A DNA stretch of 64,000 nucleotides from Gp6-AA40 sp035571515 (GCA_035571515.1 DATNCQ010000141.1:81187-145186); one strand, 5' to 3'; positions 36,861 through 46,373 are shown, counted from the first letter of the stretch. Notes: generated from the sequence alone by a model not told the origin. Numbers and translations are program-made.

Positions 36861-37729
36861 CTACTGCACGCCCGTGATGTGCTCGTAGATGCGGTTCAGT
36901 TCAGCTTCCGATGCAAACGAAATCTCAATGGTTCCGGCCTTGCCGCGGCGCACGATCCGCACTTTCGTCCCGAGCGCGAAGCGCAGCCGATCCACGGCTG
37001 CACGCGTGTGCACGTCGGTGGCGGGTGCCTCGGGCTTTGCGCCGCCCGCCGGGGCCGCCGGCGCGGCGAGCCGCTTGACCAGCGCTTCGGTGTCGCGAAC
37101 CGACAGCCCGCGCGCAATCACCTCGCGCGATGCCTGCCGCTGCGCCGCGTGATCGGAGAGCGCCAGCAGCGCGCGCGCGTGGCCCATCGACAGCGTCCCG
37201 GCAGCCAGCTCCGCCCGCACTTCGCCGGCGAGCTTCAGCAGGCGGACGTAGTTGGCGACGGAGCTGCGGTCCTTGCCGACCGCCGCCGCAATCTGTTCGT
37301 GCGTGAGCCCGAAGTCATCCGCCAGGCGCTGATAGGCCGCGGCCTCGTCAACGGGGTTGAGGTTCTCGCGCTGGATGTTCTCGATGAGCGCGAGCTGCAG
37401 GACCTCGCGGTCGGCGTCGATCGCCACGTCGCGCACGACGACGGGCACCTTGAGCAGGCCCGCGCGCTGCGCGGCACGCCACCGGCGCTCGCCGGCGATG
37501 ATGCGATAGAGATCGCCGATCTTCTGCACCAGGATCGGCTGGATGACGCCGTTCTCCTTGATCGATCGCGCGAGCTCCTCGAGCTTCGCGTCGTCGACGT
37601 GCGCGCGCGGCTGCCGGTCGTTCGGAGCGATGAGATCGATGTCGATCTCGATGGCGCCCTGGCGGACGGGCTCCGGGACGTCGGGGATGAGCGCGCTCAG
37701 GCCCTTGCCGAGCGCGGGCCGTCGTTCGA

Positions 37730-37733
<4 letters not shown>
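36861..37733 (-). CDS. parB: Chromosome partitioning protein ParB
   Basis: The protein has 290 residues. Near residue 38 the CTPase/ParB-N domain has PRAHVDDAKLEELARSIKENG, and then the hallmark GERRWRAAQRAGL for CTP and parS interaction. The helix-turn-helix follows (DFGLTHEQIAAAVGKDRSSVANYVRLLKL). A flexible Ala/Pro-rich linker (about 218-240) leads to the C-terminal dimerisation domain. It spreads from parS and works with ParA to segregate origins. It overlaps parA by 4 bases (37730-37733). Confidence 0.97.
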
Positions 37734-38572
<839 letters not shown>

Positions 38573-38583
38573 GGTGTACTCAG

Positions 38584-38612
38584 GACTCTAGTACGCAAGT
38601 AATTGTGTGTCA
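38584..38612 (-). promoter_or_regulatory. Promoter of parAB
   Basis: On the minus strand TTGACA (38612-38607) and TAGAGT (38589-38584) are separated by 17 bases. This is a near-consensus housekeeping promoter that ends about 11 bases before the parA ATG at 38572. The parS-like site begins 7 bases upstream of the -35. Confidence 0.75.
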
Positions 38613-38618
38613 ACAGCA

Positions 38619-38634
38619 TTGTTTCACGTGGAAG
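38619..38634. promoter_or_regulatory. parS: parS-like site upstream of parA
   Basis: TGTTTCACGTGGAAGA matches the bacterial parS consensus TGTTTCACGTGAAACA at 14 of 16 positions and keeps the central CACGTG. It lies just upstream of the parA promoter, so ParB bound here could also affect parAB transcription. Confidence 0.75.
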
Positions 38635-38648
38635 AGGGACCGTCGCCG

Positions 38649-39083
38649 TCAAGCCGAAATCTTTCTCACGTTTGAAGGGCCTGAGGGACCTGCCGCCAGA
38701 GCGACCATTTCCGCGAGCGATTTCCATCCGGTCGCGGTGACCGGGGCTGCCGGATGTCCCAACACGCGGGCGCACCGCTCGCGTTCCAACGCCGACACGT
38801 CGATGCGTCGAGTAAACACGTCGAAGGACATCTGACTGGCGGCTTCGCGGACAGCTTCGGGTGTATCCGCGCCAGCAAAGGGTCCTCGCCGAAATAAGAA
38901 GTCCGTCGTGCAATCCAATTCATCCGCGACCCTCAGGAAGACGTCGATGTTTCGCACCTTCCCCTTTTCCAAATCGCAAATCTGCGGTTGAGCGGCGCCG
39001 ACCAATGTCGCGAGCGCTTGCTGGCTCCAGATCCCTTTGAGCTCACGAAGTGTCTTGATCCGCCCTCCGTCGACTTCGTCCAT
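38649..39083 (-). CDS. XRE-family transcriptional regulator
   Basis: The protein has 144 residues. The helix-turn-helix lies at about 8-62 (IKTLRELKGIWSQQALATLVGAAQPQ... CDLEKGKVRNIDVFLRVADEL). The C-terminal 70 residues (FDVFTRRIDVSALERERCARVLG) resemble no family I recognise. The gene is inserted between rsmG and parA, which are usually neighbours near the origin. It has its own AT-rich upstream region unlike the surrounding DNA, with a TATAAT box 6 bases before the ATG, so the mRNA may be leaderless. It may be a mobile-element remnant or a regulator of parAB; a toxin partner is not seen. Confidence 0.75.
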   Translation of the reverse strand: MDEVDGGRIKTLRELKGIWSQQALATLVGAAQPQICDLEKGKVRNIDVFLRVADELDCTTDFLFRRGPFAGADTPEAVREAASQMSFDVFTRRIDVSALERERCARVLGHPAAPVTATGWKSLAEMVALAAGPSGPSNVRKISA

Positions 39084-39087
39084 ATTG

Positions 39088-39102
39088 GAATTATACGAAT
39101 TC
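39088..39102 (-). promoter_or_regulatory. TATAAT box with overlapping inverted repeat (XRE gene)
   Basis: TATAAT on the minus strand (39095-39090) is 6 bases before the XRE start codon. GAATT and AATTC form an inverted repeat around it (39088-39102), a likely operator for self-repression. The -35 region is AT-rich without a clear TTGACA. Confidence 0.55.
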
Positions 39103-39223
39103 TATATTCTTTTTATAGCACTTGAGAGACGGGATTTTCACACCTGAACCTGAGCAATTTCAACCAGGGCGGCACTCGTCGGCCGACGACGGCCAACCGG
39201 GATGAGTCGTTGTCCTTGGGAAC

Positions 39224-39940
39224 TTAATTGGGCGGACGGTTCACTCCGCCGCCTTTTCGTTCCACGTGGAACACCCGCTGCGCGCCGACGGGACGTTTTT
39301 CCAGCACGACAAGGCGGCTACGCAACGACTCCAGCAGCGGATAGGTGGCGGACCAGGCCAGCGGTGGCGGAACCGTCTCGGACGGATCGGCCGCGGTCGC
39401 GCCGCGAAACAGGAAGAGCAATCCGCGGGTTTTGAGAAACGCCTGCAGGTTCGACAGCACCCGCGGCTCGATGCGAACCGCGCGGATCGTGAGGAGGTCG
39501 TGCGCCTCGTGCAGCTCCGGCCGCGCGAGCAGCTCCTCGAATCTCGAGGCGGCGACATCGGCTCCCTGCAGGCCGACCGCGCGAATCGCCTCGCGGAGGA
39601 ACACCGACTTCCGCGTCTTCGATTCGACCATCAGCAGGCGGACCGATGGCACGGCGAGCGCCATCGGGATGGCCGGTGACCCACCGCCGCTGCCGACGTC
39701 GAGCATCCGGGTGGCGCCGTTCGGAATATGGCGTGCCGCCACGAGCGGCTCGATAAGCAGGCGGTCGAGCGTCTCAGGTGCGGCGTCGGCGAGATTGAGT
39801 CCAGTGAGGTTTATCTTGCGATTCCATGTTTCCAGGAGCCGAAAATAGGCTTCCAGGCCTGCGGAAAGGCCCGGCGCGAGAGTTGTGCCAGCGCGTTTCG
39901 CACGGCGAGTCAGCCGGTCCTGGAACTCCCGGCTCGTCAC
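39224..39940 (-). CDS. rsmG: 16S rRNA (guanine527-N7)-methyltransferase RsmG
   Basis: The protein has 238 residues. It has the SAM-binding motif MLDVGSGGGSPAIPMALA near residue 80, preceded by the typical WNRKINLTGL. It methylates G527 of 16S rRNA; loss of the enzyme in other bacteria gives low-level streptomycin resistance. It overlaps mnmG by 4 bases (39937-39940). The last codons contain a near-perfect parS palindrome (peptide VFHVERKGG). Confidence 0.95.
   Translation of the reverse strand: MTSREFQDRLTRRAKRAGTTLAPGLSAGLEAYFRLLETWNRKINLTGLNLADAAPETLDRLLIEPLVAARHIPNGATRMLDVGSGGGSPAIPMALAVPSVRLLMVESKTRKSVFLREAIRAVGLQGADVAASRFEELLARPELHEAHDLLTIRAVRIEPRVLSNLQAFLKTRGLLFLFRGATAADPSETVPPPLAWSATYPLLESLRSRLVVLEKRPVGAQRVFHVERKGGGVNRPPN
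39259..39274. promoter_or_regulatory. parS: parS-like site inside rsmG
   Basis: CGTTCCACGTGGAACA differs by one base from the parS variant TGTTCCACGTGGAACA, and its inner 14 bases are a perfect palindrome. It lies in the 3' end of the rsmG coding sequence, about 7 kb from the likely origin, a usual position for parS. Confidence 0.8.
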
Positions 39941-41796
39941 GAAGTCGCCGAATTCGCGGATAACCGGCCGAGGAAAACACCGAGAACGGCGACGGCCGCC
40001 GGCGTCACGCCTGGGATCCGCGACGCCTGACCGAGCGTTTCGGGCCGCACCTGCGACAGGCGATGCACGACCTCCCGCGACAGCCCCGGCACCCGCGCGA
40101 ACGGGAAGTCGCCCGGAATCCGCCGCCGCTCGTCGCGCCGCGCCCGTTCGGCGCGCGCCTGTTCCTGCTTCAGATAGCCGTCGTACTTCACCGTGGTCTC
40201 GACGCTCGCGATGTCGAGCGCGCGGCTCGCCTCGTCAACCGCCAGCGCCACGTCGCCGTCGGCAATCAGCTGGTCGAGACGCACGGATGGCTGCTTCAGG
40301 AGCTGCGCCGCGGAAACGCGGCCGCCCGTCCGGTCGCGCAGCTGCGTGCGCTCCAGCACGCCCAGATTCGACTCGTAGCGGCGGCGGCGCGCTTCGAACC
40401 GCTCCCATCGCTCGTCGGCAATCAGGCCGGCGTCGCGTCCAATCGGGGTGAGGCGCAGGTCGGCGTTGTCCACGCGCAGGAGGAGCCGATGCTCCGCGCG
40501 CGAGGTGAACATCCGGTACGGCTCGAGACAGCCGCGCGTAACCAGGTCGTCGACGAGAATGCCGATGTATGCCTCGTCACGCCGCAGGACGAACGGCGCT
40601 TCTCGCCTGGCGGCCTTCGCGGCATTGATTCCGGCGACGATGCCCTGCCCCGCCGCTTCCTCGTAGCCGGATGTCCCGTTGATCTGGCCGGCGAAGAACA
40701 GGCCGCCGACGCGATGGGTCTCGAGCGTCGATTTCAGCTCCGTCGGCTGGACGAAGTCGTACTCCACCGCGTAGCCGGGACGCAGCATCACCGCGTCGCC
40801 AAGCCCGGGTAGCGCGCGCACCAGCTGCAGCTGAATGTCGCGCGGCAGCGACATCGAGAACCCGTTGACGTAGATCTCGTCAGCGTCGAGTCCTTCGGGC
40901 TCGAGATAGATCTGATGCCGCTCCCGGTCCGGGAAGCGCATGATCTTGTCCTCGAGCGACGGGCAATAGCGCGGGCCGATCCCCTGGATCTGCCCGTTGA
41001 ACAACGGGCTCTGGCCGATATTGGCGCGCACGAGATCGCGCACCCGATCGTTGGTGTGAATCAGCCAGCAGCGAACCTGGTTGTGAACCGGCTGCGTCGT
41101 GTCGAACGAGAACGGCACCGGCGTCTCGTCGCCCGGCTCCTCGGCAAACACGCCCTCACGCACACGCGCGTCGAAATCGATGCTCTTCCGATCCAGCCGC
41201 GGAGGCGTCCCGGTCTTCAGCCGCCCCATCTCGAAACCGAAGGATCGGATCGAATCCGAGAGCTCCCGCGACGGCGGCTCGCCGTGCCGCCCCGCCGGCC
41301 GCTGCTCGGGGCCGACGTGAATCAGCCCGTTGAGGAAGGTTCCTGTCGTCACGACAAGCGCGCCGCATTCGAAGGCGTCGCCGTCCTCCATCGCGATCCC
41401 GGCGACGCGCCCTGCATGCCTGAGGATGCGTCCGGCCTTCCCGAGCAGCCAGGTGATGTTCGGTTCCGCCGATAGCGCCGTCGTCACCCACTCGGCGTAG
41501 CGCTTCTTGTCCGCCTGTGCGCGGGGCGACCAGACCGCAGGCCCGCGGCTGCGGTTCAGCAGCTTGAACTGGATGCCCGTCGCGTCGATCGCGCGGCCCA
41601 TCACGCCGCCGAGCGCGTCGACTTCGCGAACGAGGTGTCCCTTCGCCGTGCCCCCGACCGCCGGGTTGCACGGCATGTGCGCCACCGTCTCCTTCGACAG
41701 CGTGCACAAGCCGACGCGGCAGCCGAGCCGCGCGGCCGCATACGCGGCTTCCACACCCGCGTGCCCGGCGCCGACCACGATGACGTCGAAACGCAT
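39937..41796 (-). CDS. mnmG: tRNA uridine-34 5-carboxymethylaminomethyl modification enzyme MnmG
   Basis: The protein has 619 residues, the normal size. The FAD-binding motif VVGAGHAGVEAAYAAARLG is at the N-terminus, and PCNPAVGGTAKGHLVREVDALGG follows at about 44-67. QINGTSGYEEAAGQGIVAGINAA is near residue 380 and the C-terminal helical tRNA-binding domain is complete. With MnmE it modifies wobble U34 of several tRNAs. The gene is 4 bases from mnmE and coupled to rsmG, the classical origin-proximal order. Confidence 0.97.
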   Translation of the reverse strand: MRFDVIVVGAGHAGVEAAYAAARLGCRVGLCTLSKETVAHMPCNPAVGGTAKGHLVREVDALGGVMGRAIDATGIQFKLLNRSRGPAVWSPRAQADKKRYAEWVTTALSAEPNITWLLGKAGRILRHAGRVAGIAMEDGDAFECGALVVTTGTFLNGLIHVGPEQRPAGRHGEPPSRELSDSIRSFGFEMGRLKTGTPPRLDRKSIDFDARVREGVFAEEPGDETPVPFSFDTTQPVHNQVRCWLIHTNDRVRDLVRANIGQSPLFNGQIQGIGPRYCPSLEDKIMRFPDRERHQIYLEPEGLDADEIYVNGFSMSLPRDIQLQLVRALPGLGDAVMLRPGYAVEYDFVQPTELKSTLETHRVGGLFFAGQINGTSGYEEAAGQGIVAGINAAKAARREAPFVLRRDEAYIGILVDDLVTRGCLEPYRMFTSRAEHRLLLRVDNADLRLTPIGRDAGLIADERWERFEARRRRYESNLGVLERTQLRDRTGGRVSAAQLLKQPSVRLDQLIADGDVALAVDEASRALDIASVETTVKYDGYLKQEQARAERARRDERRRIPGDFPFARVPGLSREVVHRLSQVRPETLGQASRIPGVTPAAVAVLGVFLGRLSANSATS

Positions 41797-41800
41797 GCGG

Positions 41801-43144
41801 CTACTTCCCGATGCAGAAGCGCTCGAAGATGTGGCGCAGCACGTCCTCGCTGGTGCGGCGGCCGACGACCTCGTCGAGACGCATGCGCGCGGCCTGGAGG
41901 TCGATCAACAGGAACTCTTCGGGGACGTCGCCCGCTTCCGCTGCGCGCCGCGCCGCCTCGAGCGAGGCGCGGCACTCCTCGAGCAGCGCGATGTGGCGAG
42001 TGTTCGAAATCGGCGCCGGGTCGCGCAGCCGTTCCTCGCCGACGAGCGCGCTCGCGATCGCACGCCGCAGCGGCTCGAAGCCGTCGCCCGTCAGGGCGCT
42101 GACGCGGACATGACAAGCCGGCGCGGCTTCGGCCAGATCGCTCTTGTTCGACACGACAATCCGATTCGCTTTCGACGTGTCGTCGAGCAGCCGGCTGTCT
42201 TCGTCGGTCAGCGGTTCGCTGCCGTCGACGACGACCAGCACGAGATCCGCGACGGCGCGCGCCTGCGTGCCGCGTGCGACGCCTTCCGATTCGACGAGGT
42301 CACGCGTCTCGCGCCAGCCGGCGGTGTCGACCAGCGCGACGGCCATCCCTCCGATATCGACCGTCTCCGTTACGAGATCGCGCGTCGTTCCCGGAACCGG
42401 CGTGACGATAGCGCGCTCTGCGCCTGCTAATCTGTTGAAAATGCTGGACTTGCCTACGTTCGGCCGTCCCGCGATGACCACCGTCGCGCCTTCGCGGATC
42501 ATCCGCCCGGTGCTGGCGCGCGCCAGCAGCGCATCGAGCGCAGCGATCACGGAGGCGATGTCAGCGGCCGCGTGCGCCGGCTCCACGAAGTGATATCCCT
42601 CGTCCGGAAAATCGAGCGACGCCTCGAGCCGGGCAATCAGATCGAACAATCGCGCGTCGAGCGCGCCGATGCGACCCGTGAGCGTGCCCTCGAGTTGATC
42701 GAATGCGACGCGCGCCTGCAGCGGCGTGGCGGCGTCGATCAGATCCGCCACCGCCTCGGACTGAACGAGATCCCGCTTGCCGTTGAGGAACGCCCGCAGC
42801 GTGAACTCGCCCGGCTCCGCGAGGCGCGCGCCGGCGGTGATGGCGCCTTCGAGCACCGCCCGCAGCAGCACCGGGCTGCCGTGTCCGCTGATTTCGACGA
42901 CGTCCTCGCCGGTATACGAGTGCGGCGCCGCGAAGAACGTCGCGACGACTTCGTCGATCGCCGGCGCGTCGCCATCGCGACGGACGCGGGTGAAGGTGGC
43001 GTGGCGAGGTTGAAGCGGCGCGCCGCGCTCGAGGAACGTGCCGGCGAGCTCGAGCGCCCGCGGTCCGCTCAGCCGGACGACGCCGAGCGCGCCGCGGCCG
43101 GACGGCGTGGCAATGGCGACGATCGTGTCATCGGTGGCAAACAT
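41801..43144 (-). CDS. mnmE: tRNA modification GTPase MnmE
   Basis: The protein has 447 residues. The N-terminal tetrahydrofolate-binding domain (TIVAIATPSGRGALGVVRLSGPRA) is followed by the G domain with GRPNVGKSSIFNRLAG (G1, near 227), PGTTRD (G2), DTAGWRETRD (G3) and NKSD (G4). The C-terminus ends in FCIGK, whose Cys is part of the MnmE active site. It is the partner of MnmG, encoded next. It lies 18 bases after jag. Confidence 0.97.
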   Translation of the reverse strand: MFATDDTIVAIATPSGRGALGVVRLSGPRALELAGTFLERGAPLQPRHATFTRVRRDGDAPAIDEVVATFFAAPHSYTGEDVVEISGHGSPVLLRAVLEGAITAGARLAEPGEFTLRAFLNGKRDLVQSEAVADLIDAATPLQARVAFDQLEGTLTGRIGALDARLFDLIARLEASLDFPDEGYHFVEPAHAAADIASVIAALDALLARASTGRMIREGATVVIAGRPNVGKSSIFNRLAGAERAIVTPVPGTTRDLVTETVDIGGMAVALVDTAGWRETRDLVESEGVARGTQARAVADLVLVVVDGSEPLTDEDSRLLDDTSKANRIVVSNKSDLAEAAPACHVRVSALTGDGFEPLRRAIASALVGEERLRDPAPISNTRHIALLEECRASLEAARRAAEAGDVPEEFLLIDLQAARMRLDEVVGRRTSEDVLRHIFERFCIGK

Positions 43145-43162
43145 CCCCTGGCGGGACCCGGC

Positions 43163-43618
43163 CTACTTCTTCGTTGAAATGATCACGGTCTTCATGAACG
43201 CATCGCCGATGCTTTCGGACGTGACCGTCGGATCCTCCGCGATCGCGAGATGCACGATCCGGCGCTCATACGGGTTGAGGGGACCCATCTCCTGCGCCAT
43301 CCCGCTCGACCGCGCCTTTTCCGCGATGAAATGCGCCATCTGCCGCAGCTCGGCGTCCTTGTCCTTGCGGAAGCCGTTGCAGTCGATGACGATGCGGTTG
43401 TCGTCGCCCAGCTGCTTCCTGAACGTCGTGGCGACGATGTGCTGGAGCGCCTGGAGGCCCTCGCCGCCGCGGCGGACGAGCACGCCCCCGTCTTCGCCCT
43501 CGAGGTTGATGCGCGTGCCCTCGGCCGTCTCTTCGACGCTGGCGGTCAGCACGATGCCCATGGCGTTGACGACGTTCTGAACGAAGCCGAGGATTTGCGT
43601 GTTCAAGGAGGAAGACAT
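43163..43618 (-). CDS. jag: Jag/KhpB-type RNA-binding protein (KH-R3H)
   Basis: The protein has 151 residues. A KH-like domain (about 1-80, VNLEGEDGGVLVRRGGEGLQALQHIV type) is followed by an R3H domain (FIAEKARSSG, then LNPYERRIVHLAIAEDPTVTSES). The N-terminal Jag-N domain found in Firmicutes homologues is absent. The family binds RNA and affects cell-envelope synthesis in Gram-positive bacteria. It sits between yidC and mnmE, as in most origin regions. Confidence 0.9.
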   Translation of the reverse strand: MSSSLNTQILGFVQNVVNAMGIVLTASVEETAEGTRINLEGEDGGVLVRRGGEGLQALQHIVATTFRKQLGDDNRIVIDCNGFRKDKDAELRQMAHFIAEKARSSGMAQEMGPLNPYERRIVHLAIAEDPTVTSESIGDAFMKTVIISTKK

Positions 43619-43622
43619 ATCG

Positions 43623-45407
43623 CTAGGAGTGCTTCTCCGCGCCCGCCGTCCTGCCGCCGCCGGCGTTCTTCAGCCGCCGCTCCGCCGCCGGCCTGGGCGC
43701 CGGAGCGCTCGGCGGACCAATCATCCAGTTGGTGAAGTACTGCTGCCCGACCGCCCACACGTTGCTGACGAGCCAGTACAACGCGGTGCCCGCCGCCGAC
43801 GTCATGAAGATGAAGCCGAACATGATCGGCATCATGAACGTCATCATCTTCTGCTGCGTGGGGTCCATCGACGTATTCGGCGTTAGCCGCTGCAGCCCAA
43901 TCTGGCTGACAATGACCAGCAGCGGAATCACGAAGAACGGATCCGGCTGCGAGAGGTCCTTGATCCACCAGCCGAACTGCGCGCCGCGCAGCTCGATGGC
44001 ATAGCCGAGCATCGCATAGAAGGCCAGGAGCACCGGCATCATCAGCAGCATCGGCAGGCACCCGCTCGCCGGATTCACCCCTTTCTCACGATAGAGGTTC
44101 ATCACCTCCGTGTTCATCTTCTGCCGCGCGGGATCGGTGACCTTGAGGTCGGCGTAGCGGTCCTGGATGGCCTTGATCTGCGGCTGGATTTCCTGCATCC
44201 GCCGCATCGAGACCACGCTCTTGTGGCGCAGCGGGAACATCGCGAGGTTGATCAACACGGTGAGGACGACAATCGACCAGCCCCAGTTGCCGATGACCCC
44301 ATGAATCCACTTCAGCGCGCCGAGGAGCGGCACGGCCAGAAACTGGAAGAAGCCGAAGTTCACCGCGCGCCGGAAGATTGCCTCGTTGCCGAACGCCTGG
44401 CCGTCGATCGCCTGCATCACGTCGAACTCTTTCGGCCCGACGAAAAACCTGGCGTTCATTGGCGGCTGCGCGAAACGTATGGCGTGCGAAATCAACTGCC
44501 GCCGCGTGTCCGACGCACCAGGGACGACCAGCGCGCGCGATTCGATGCGCGCCTGCCCGGGATTCACCGCCGCGATCATGAAGTAGTGATCGTCCACGCC
44601 GGCGAACCGGAACTCCCCTTCCTGGATCGGCTGCCGGCTGATGTTCGTGATGCCGATCCGTTCGACCTTGCCGGCGCGGTGAAGGATCAGCTCGGGCGGC
44701 GGCACGGCGCTGCCGCGATTGAAGAAGCCCGGATTCGCCGGCGACGCGACGAGATCGCCGGGACCGGGACCCCAGACGATGCTGGGATTGATCGCGCGGC
44801 CGCCGTCTGTCACGTTCACCGACAGCGTGACGACGTAGTTCGCCGGATCGAGCTTGAAGTCCTTGCGCACGCGCACGCCCGACGCGTCCTCATAGTCGAA
44901 CGACACCGCCGCCGGCGCGTGCGTCGCGTCGACGTGCCCGTTGGCGTCACCGCTGACGCGATAGAGCGAGTCGTTGAGGCGGAGCGTGAGATCCGATTGA
45001 TCGACCCTCAGTGAAAACGGCAACTGCTCGGTCGGCGGGAGATTGGCCGGGACGAGATCGACCGGCAGTCCGCTCGCGTCGCGATATTGCTTCAACCGCC
45101 AGTGCAGCAGGCGCCCGCCGCGGTTGGTCAACACCGCCTGCACGGTCGCCGTGTCGACGGTGATCTCGCGTTCCGAAGACTCCGTCACGAGCGCCTGCGG
45201 CTGGGGACCCGCGGGCGGCGCGCTGGCGGGGGCCGTTTGCGTCGATGCCGGCGCCTTGGTGGCACCGGACCCGGCCGCGGCCGCCGGCGATTGCGCGGTC
45301 GACGCCGCGGCCTTCGGCGGCGGCGTGGGCGGCACAAAGTACGCCTGGTACATGTAGAGCACCAGGAAGGAGAGGACGATCGCGATGAAAACCCTGCGTT
45401 CCATCAA
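43623..45407 (-). CDS. yidC: Membrane protein insertase YidC
   Basis: The protein has 594 residues, the long Gram-negative form. An N-terminal membrane helix (RVFIAIVLSFLVLYMYQAYF) is followed by an Ala/Pro-rich linker and a periplasmic beta-supersandwich (about 75-340). The conserved five-helix core begins near 360 (GNWGWSIVVLTVLINLAMFPLRHKS); the cytoplasmic hairpin RRMQEIQPQIKAIQDRY and the GCLPMLLMMPVLLAFYAML helix are clear. A second possible start is Met2. It inserts membrane proteins with or without SecYEG. It is 4 bases from jag and 4 from yidD. Confidence 0.97.
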   Translation of the reverse strand: MMERRVFIAIVLSFLVLYMYQAYFVPPTPPPKAAASTAQSPAAAAGSGATKAPASTQTAPASAPPAGPQPQALVTESSEREITVDTATVQAVLTNRGGRLLHWRLKQYRDASGLPVDLVPANLPPTEQLPFSLRVDQSDLTLRLNDSLYRVSGDANGHVDATHAPAAVSFDYEDASGVRVRKDFKLDPANYVVTLSVNVTDGGRAINPSIVWGPGPGDLVASPANPGFFNRGSAVPPPELILHRAGKVERIGITNISRQPIQEGEFRFAGVDDHYFMIAAVNPGQARIESRALVVPGASDTRRQLISHAIRFAQPPMNARFFVGPKEFDVMQAIDGQAFGNEAIFRRAVNFGFFQFLAVPLLGALKWIHGVIGNWGWSIVVLTVLINLAMFPLRHKSVVSMRRMQEIQPQIKAIQDRYADLKVTDPARQKMNTEVMNLYREKGVNPASGCLPMLLMMPVLLAFYAMLGYAIELRGAQFGWWIKDLSQPDPFFVIPLLVIVSQIGLQRLTPNTSMDPTQQKMMTFMMPIMFGFIFMTSAAGTALYWLVSNVWAVGQQYFTNWMIGPPSAPAPRPAAERRLKNAGGGRTAGAEKHS

Positions 45408-45411
45408 GTGA

Positions 45412-45675
45412 TCACGGGCGCGGGACGGGATCGACGCCGTGGCTGCCGAGCGGGTGGCAGCGTGCGAGCCGGCGCGTTCCGAGCCAGATGCCTTTCGCCG
45501 TCCCGTGGACCTGGATGGCTTCGCTCATGTAATCGGCGCACGAGGGATAGAAGCGGCAGGAACCCGTGAACAGCGGGGAAAGACCGACTTTATAGGCGCG
45601 CAGCAACGCGAGTGCGATCGCGGCGCCGGCCGAGAAGCGAGGCGTATTCGGCTTCGAGACTTGCGAACGGTGCAT
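45412..45675 (-). CDS. yidD: Membrane protein insertion efficiency factor YidD
   Basis: From ATG 45675 the protein has 87 residues, the usual size. The family core is clear: LLRAYKVGLSPLFTGSCRFY, PSCADYMSEAIQVHG and ARCHPLGSHGVDPVP, with the three conserved cysteines. With this start the gene overlaps the 3' end of rnpA by 86 bases in another frame. A TTG at 45606 would shorten the overlap to 17 bases but remove the N-terminal helix (GAAIALALLRAYK) that aligns with other YidD proteins, so I prefer the ATG. It assists YidC, whose gene follows 4 bases later. Confidence 0.88.
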   Translation of the reverse strand: MHRSQVSKPNTPRFSAGAAIALALLRAYKVGLSPLFTGSCRFYPSCADYMSEAIQVHGTAKGIWLGTRRLARCHPLGSHGVDPVPRP

Positions 45676-45937
45676 CGAGCATTTCCCGGCGCGGCACGAT
45701 GACGATGTCGAGGCCGCCAACCTGCTTGCGCCGCCTGAAGAGCTCCCGCGCCCGCCGTTTCGCCCGGTTGCGCTCGACGGCTGACCCAAGTTTCCGCGTG
45801 GCCGCGACACCCAGCCGCGGCGCCTCGGTGCCGTTCCCCATGACGAACAGCGTCATGAAGCGGCCGTGAACCTTCGTGCCGGTGCTGTAGATCCGCTCGT
45901 ACTCCGGCCGGCGGCGAATCCTGTCCGGCGCCGCCAC
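45590..45937 (-). CDS. rnpA: Ribonuclease P protein component
   Basis: The protein has 115 residues from a GTG start that shares one base with the rpmH stop (TAGTG). The RNR motif is present (GSAVERNRAKRRARELFR, about 50-67), as is the N-terminal RRRPEYERIYSTGTKVHGRFMTLF. It binds RNase P RNA and helps mature tRNA 5' ends. Its 3' end overlaps yidD. Confidence 0.93.
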   Translation of the reverse strand: MAAPDRIRRRPEYERIYSTGTKVHGRFMTLFVMGNGTEAPRLGVAATRKLGSAVERNRAKRRARELFRRRKQVGGLDIVIVPRREMLDAPFASLEAEYASLLGRRRDRTRVAARL

Positions 45938-46089
45938 TACCGCTCGTCGGCGACCGTCAGACGCTTCCGCCCCTTGGCGCGGCGCCGCTTGAGGACAATG
46001 CGGCCGTTCTTCGTCGCCATGCGTACCCTGAAGCCATGCGTCTTCTTGCGGCGACGGGTGTTGGGCTGGTAGGTGCGCTTCCCTTTCAT
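45937..46089 (-). CDS. rpmH: 50S ribosomal protein L34
   Basis: This is a short gene of 50 residues: KRTYQPNTRRRKKTHGFRVR, MATKNGRIVLKRRRAKGRKR and then LTVADER. It matches L34 over its full length with a short C-terminal addition. It heads the rpmH-rnpA-yidD-yidC operon that runs left from the origin, with a near-consensus promoter 92 bases upstream. Confidence 0.97.
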   Translation of the reverse strand: MKGKRTYQPNTRRRKKTHGFRVRMATKNGRIVLKRRRAKGRKRLTVADER

Positions 46090-46180
46090 GTTGTCCTTGG
46101 ACTGTCAGAGTTCGTCTCGCCGGCGGCGGCGCGGCCGTCCCCCGCCGTGGCGCGATGCGCGAAGGCGGGCGGAATTTTCA

Positions 46181-46210
46181 ATACTAGTCGTCGCTGAAAC
46201 GGGGTGTCAA
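46181..46210 (-). promoter_or_regulatory. Promoter of the rpmH operon
   Basis: TTGACA (46210-46205) and TAGTAT (46186-46181) on the minus strand are 18 bases apart. This is a strong housekeeping-type promoter directed at rpmH, with a leader of about 85 bases. Confidence 0.75.
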
Positions 46211-46341
46211 CGTCGCGGTCGCAAACGCGCGCGCAGTCTCGCGCCGCGGGTCCCGCGGCATCGGGGTGTGCTACAGTCCCGGGTTCTATTTCGCGGGTGG
46301 AGGCACCGCTTTCGCCACGGTTCTTCGGTTTGTTCCCCAAG

Positions 46342-46373
46342 ATTTCCACAACTGTGGAAAACACTGTGGAAAA
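46342..46373. promoter_or_regulatory. Cluster of three DnaA boxes upstream of dnaA
   Basis: ATTTCCACA (46342-46350) and two TGTGGAAAA copies (46353-46361 and 46365-46373, i.e. TTTTCCACA on the minus strand) lie within 32 bases. They match the DnaA consensus TTWTNCACA or differ by one base. They suit autoregulation of dnaA or the first part of a two-part origin. Confidence 0.75.
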
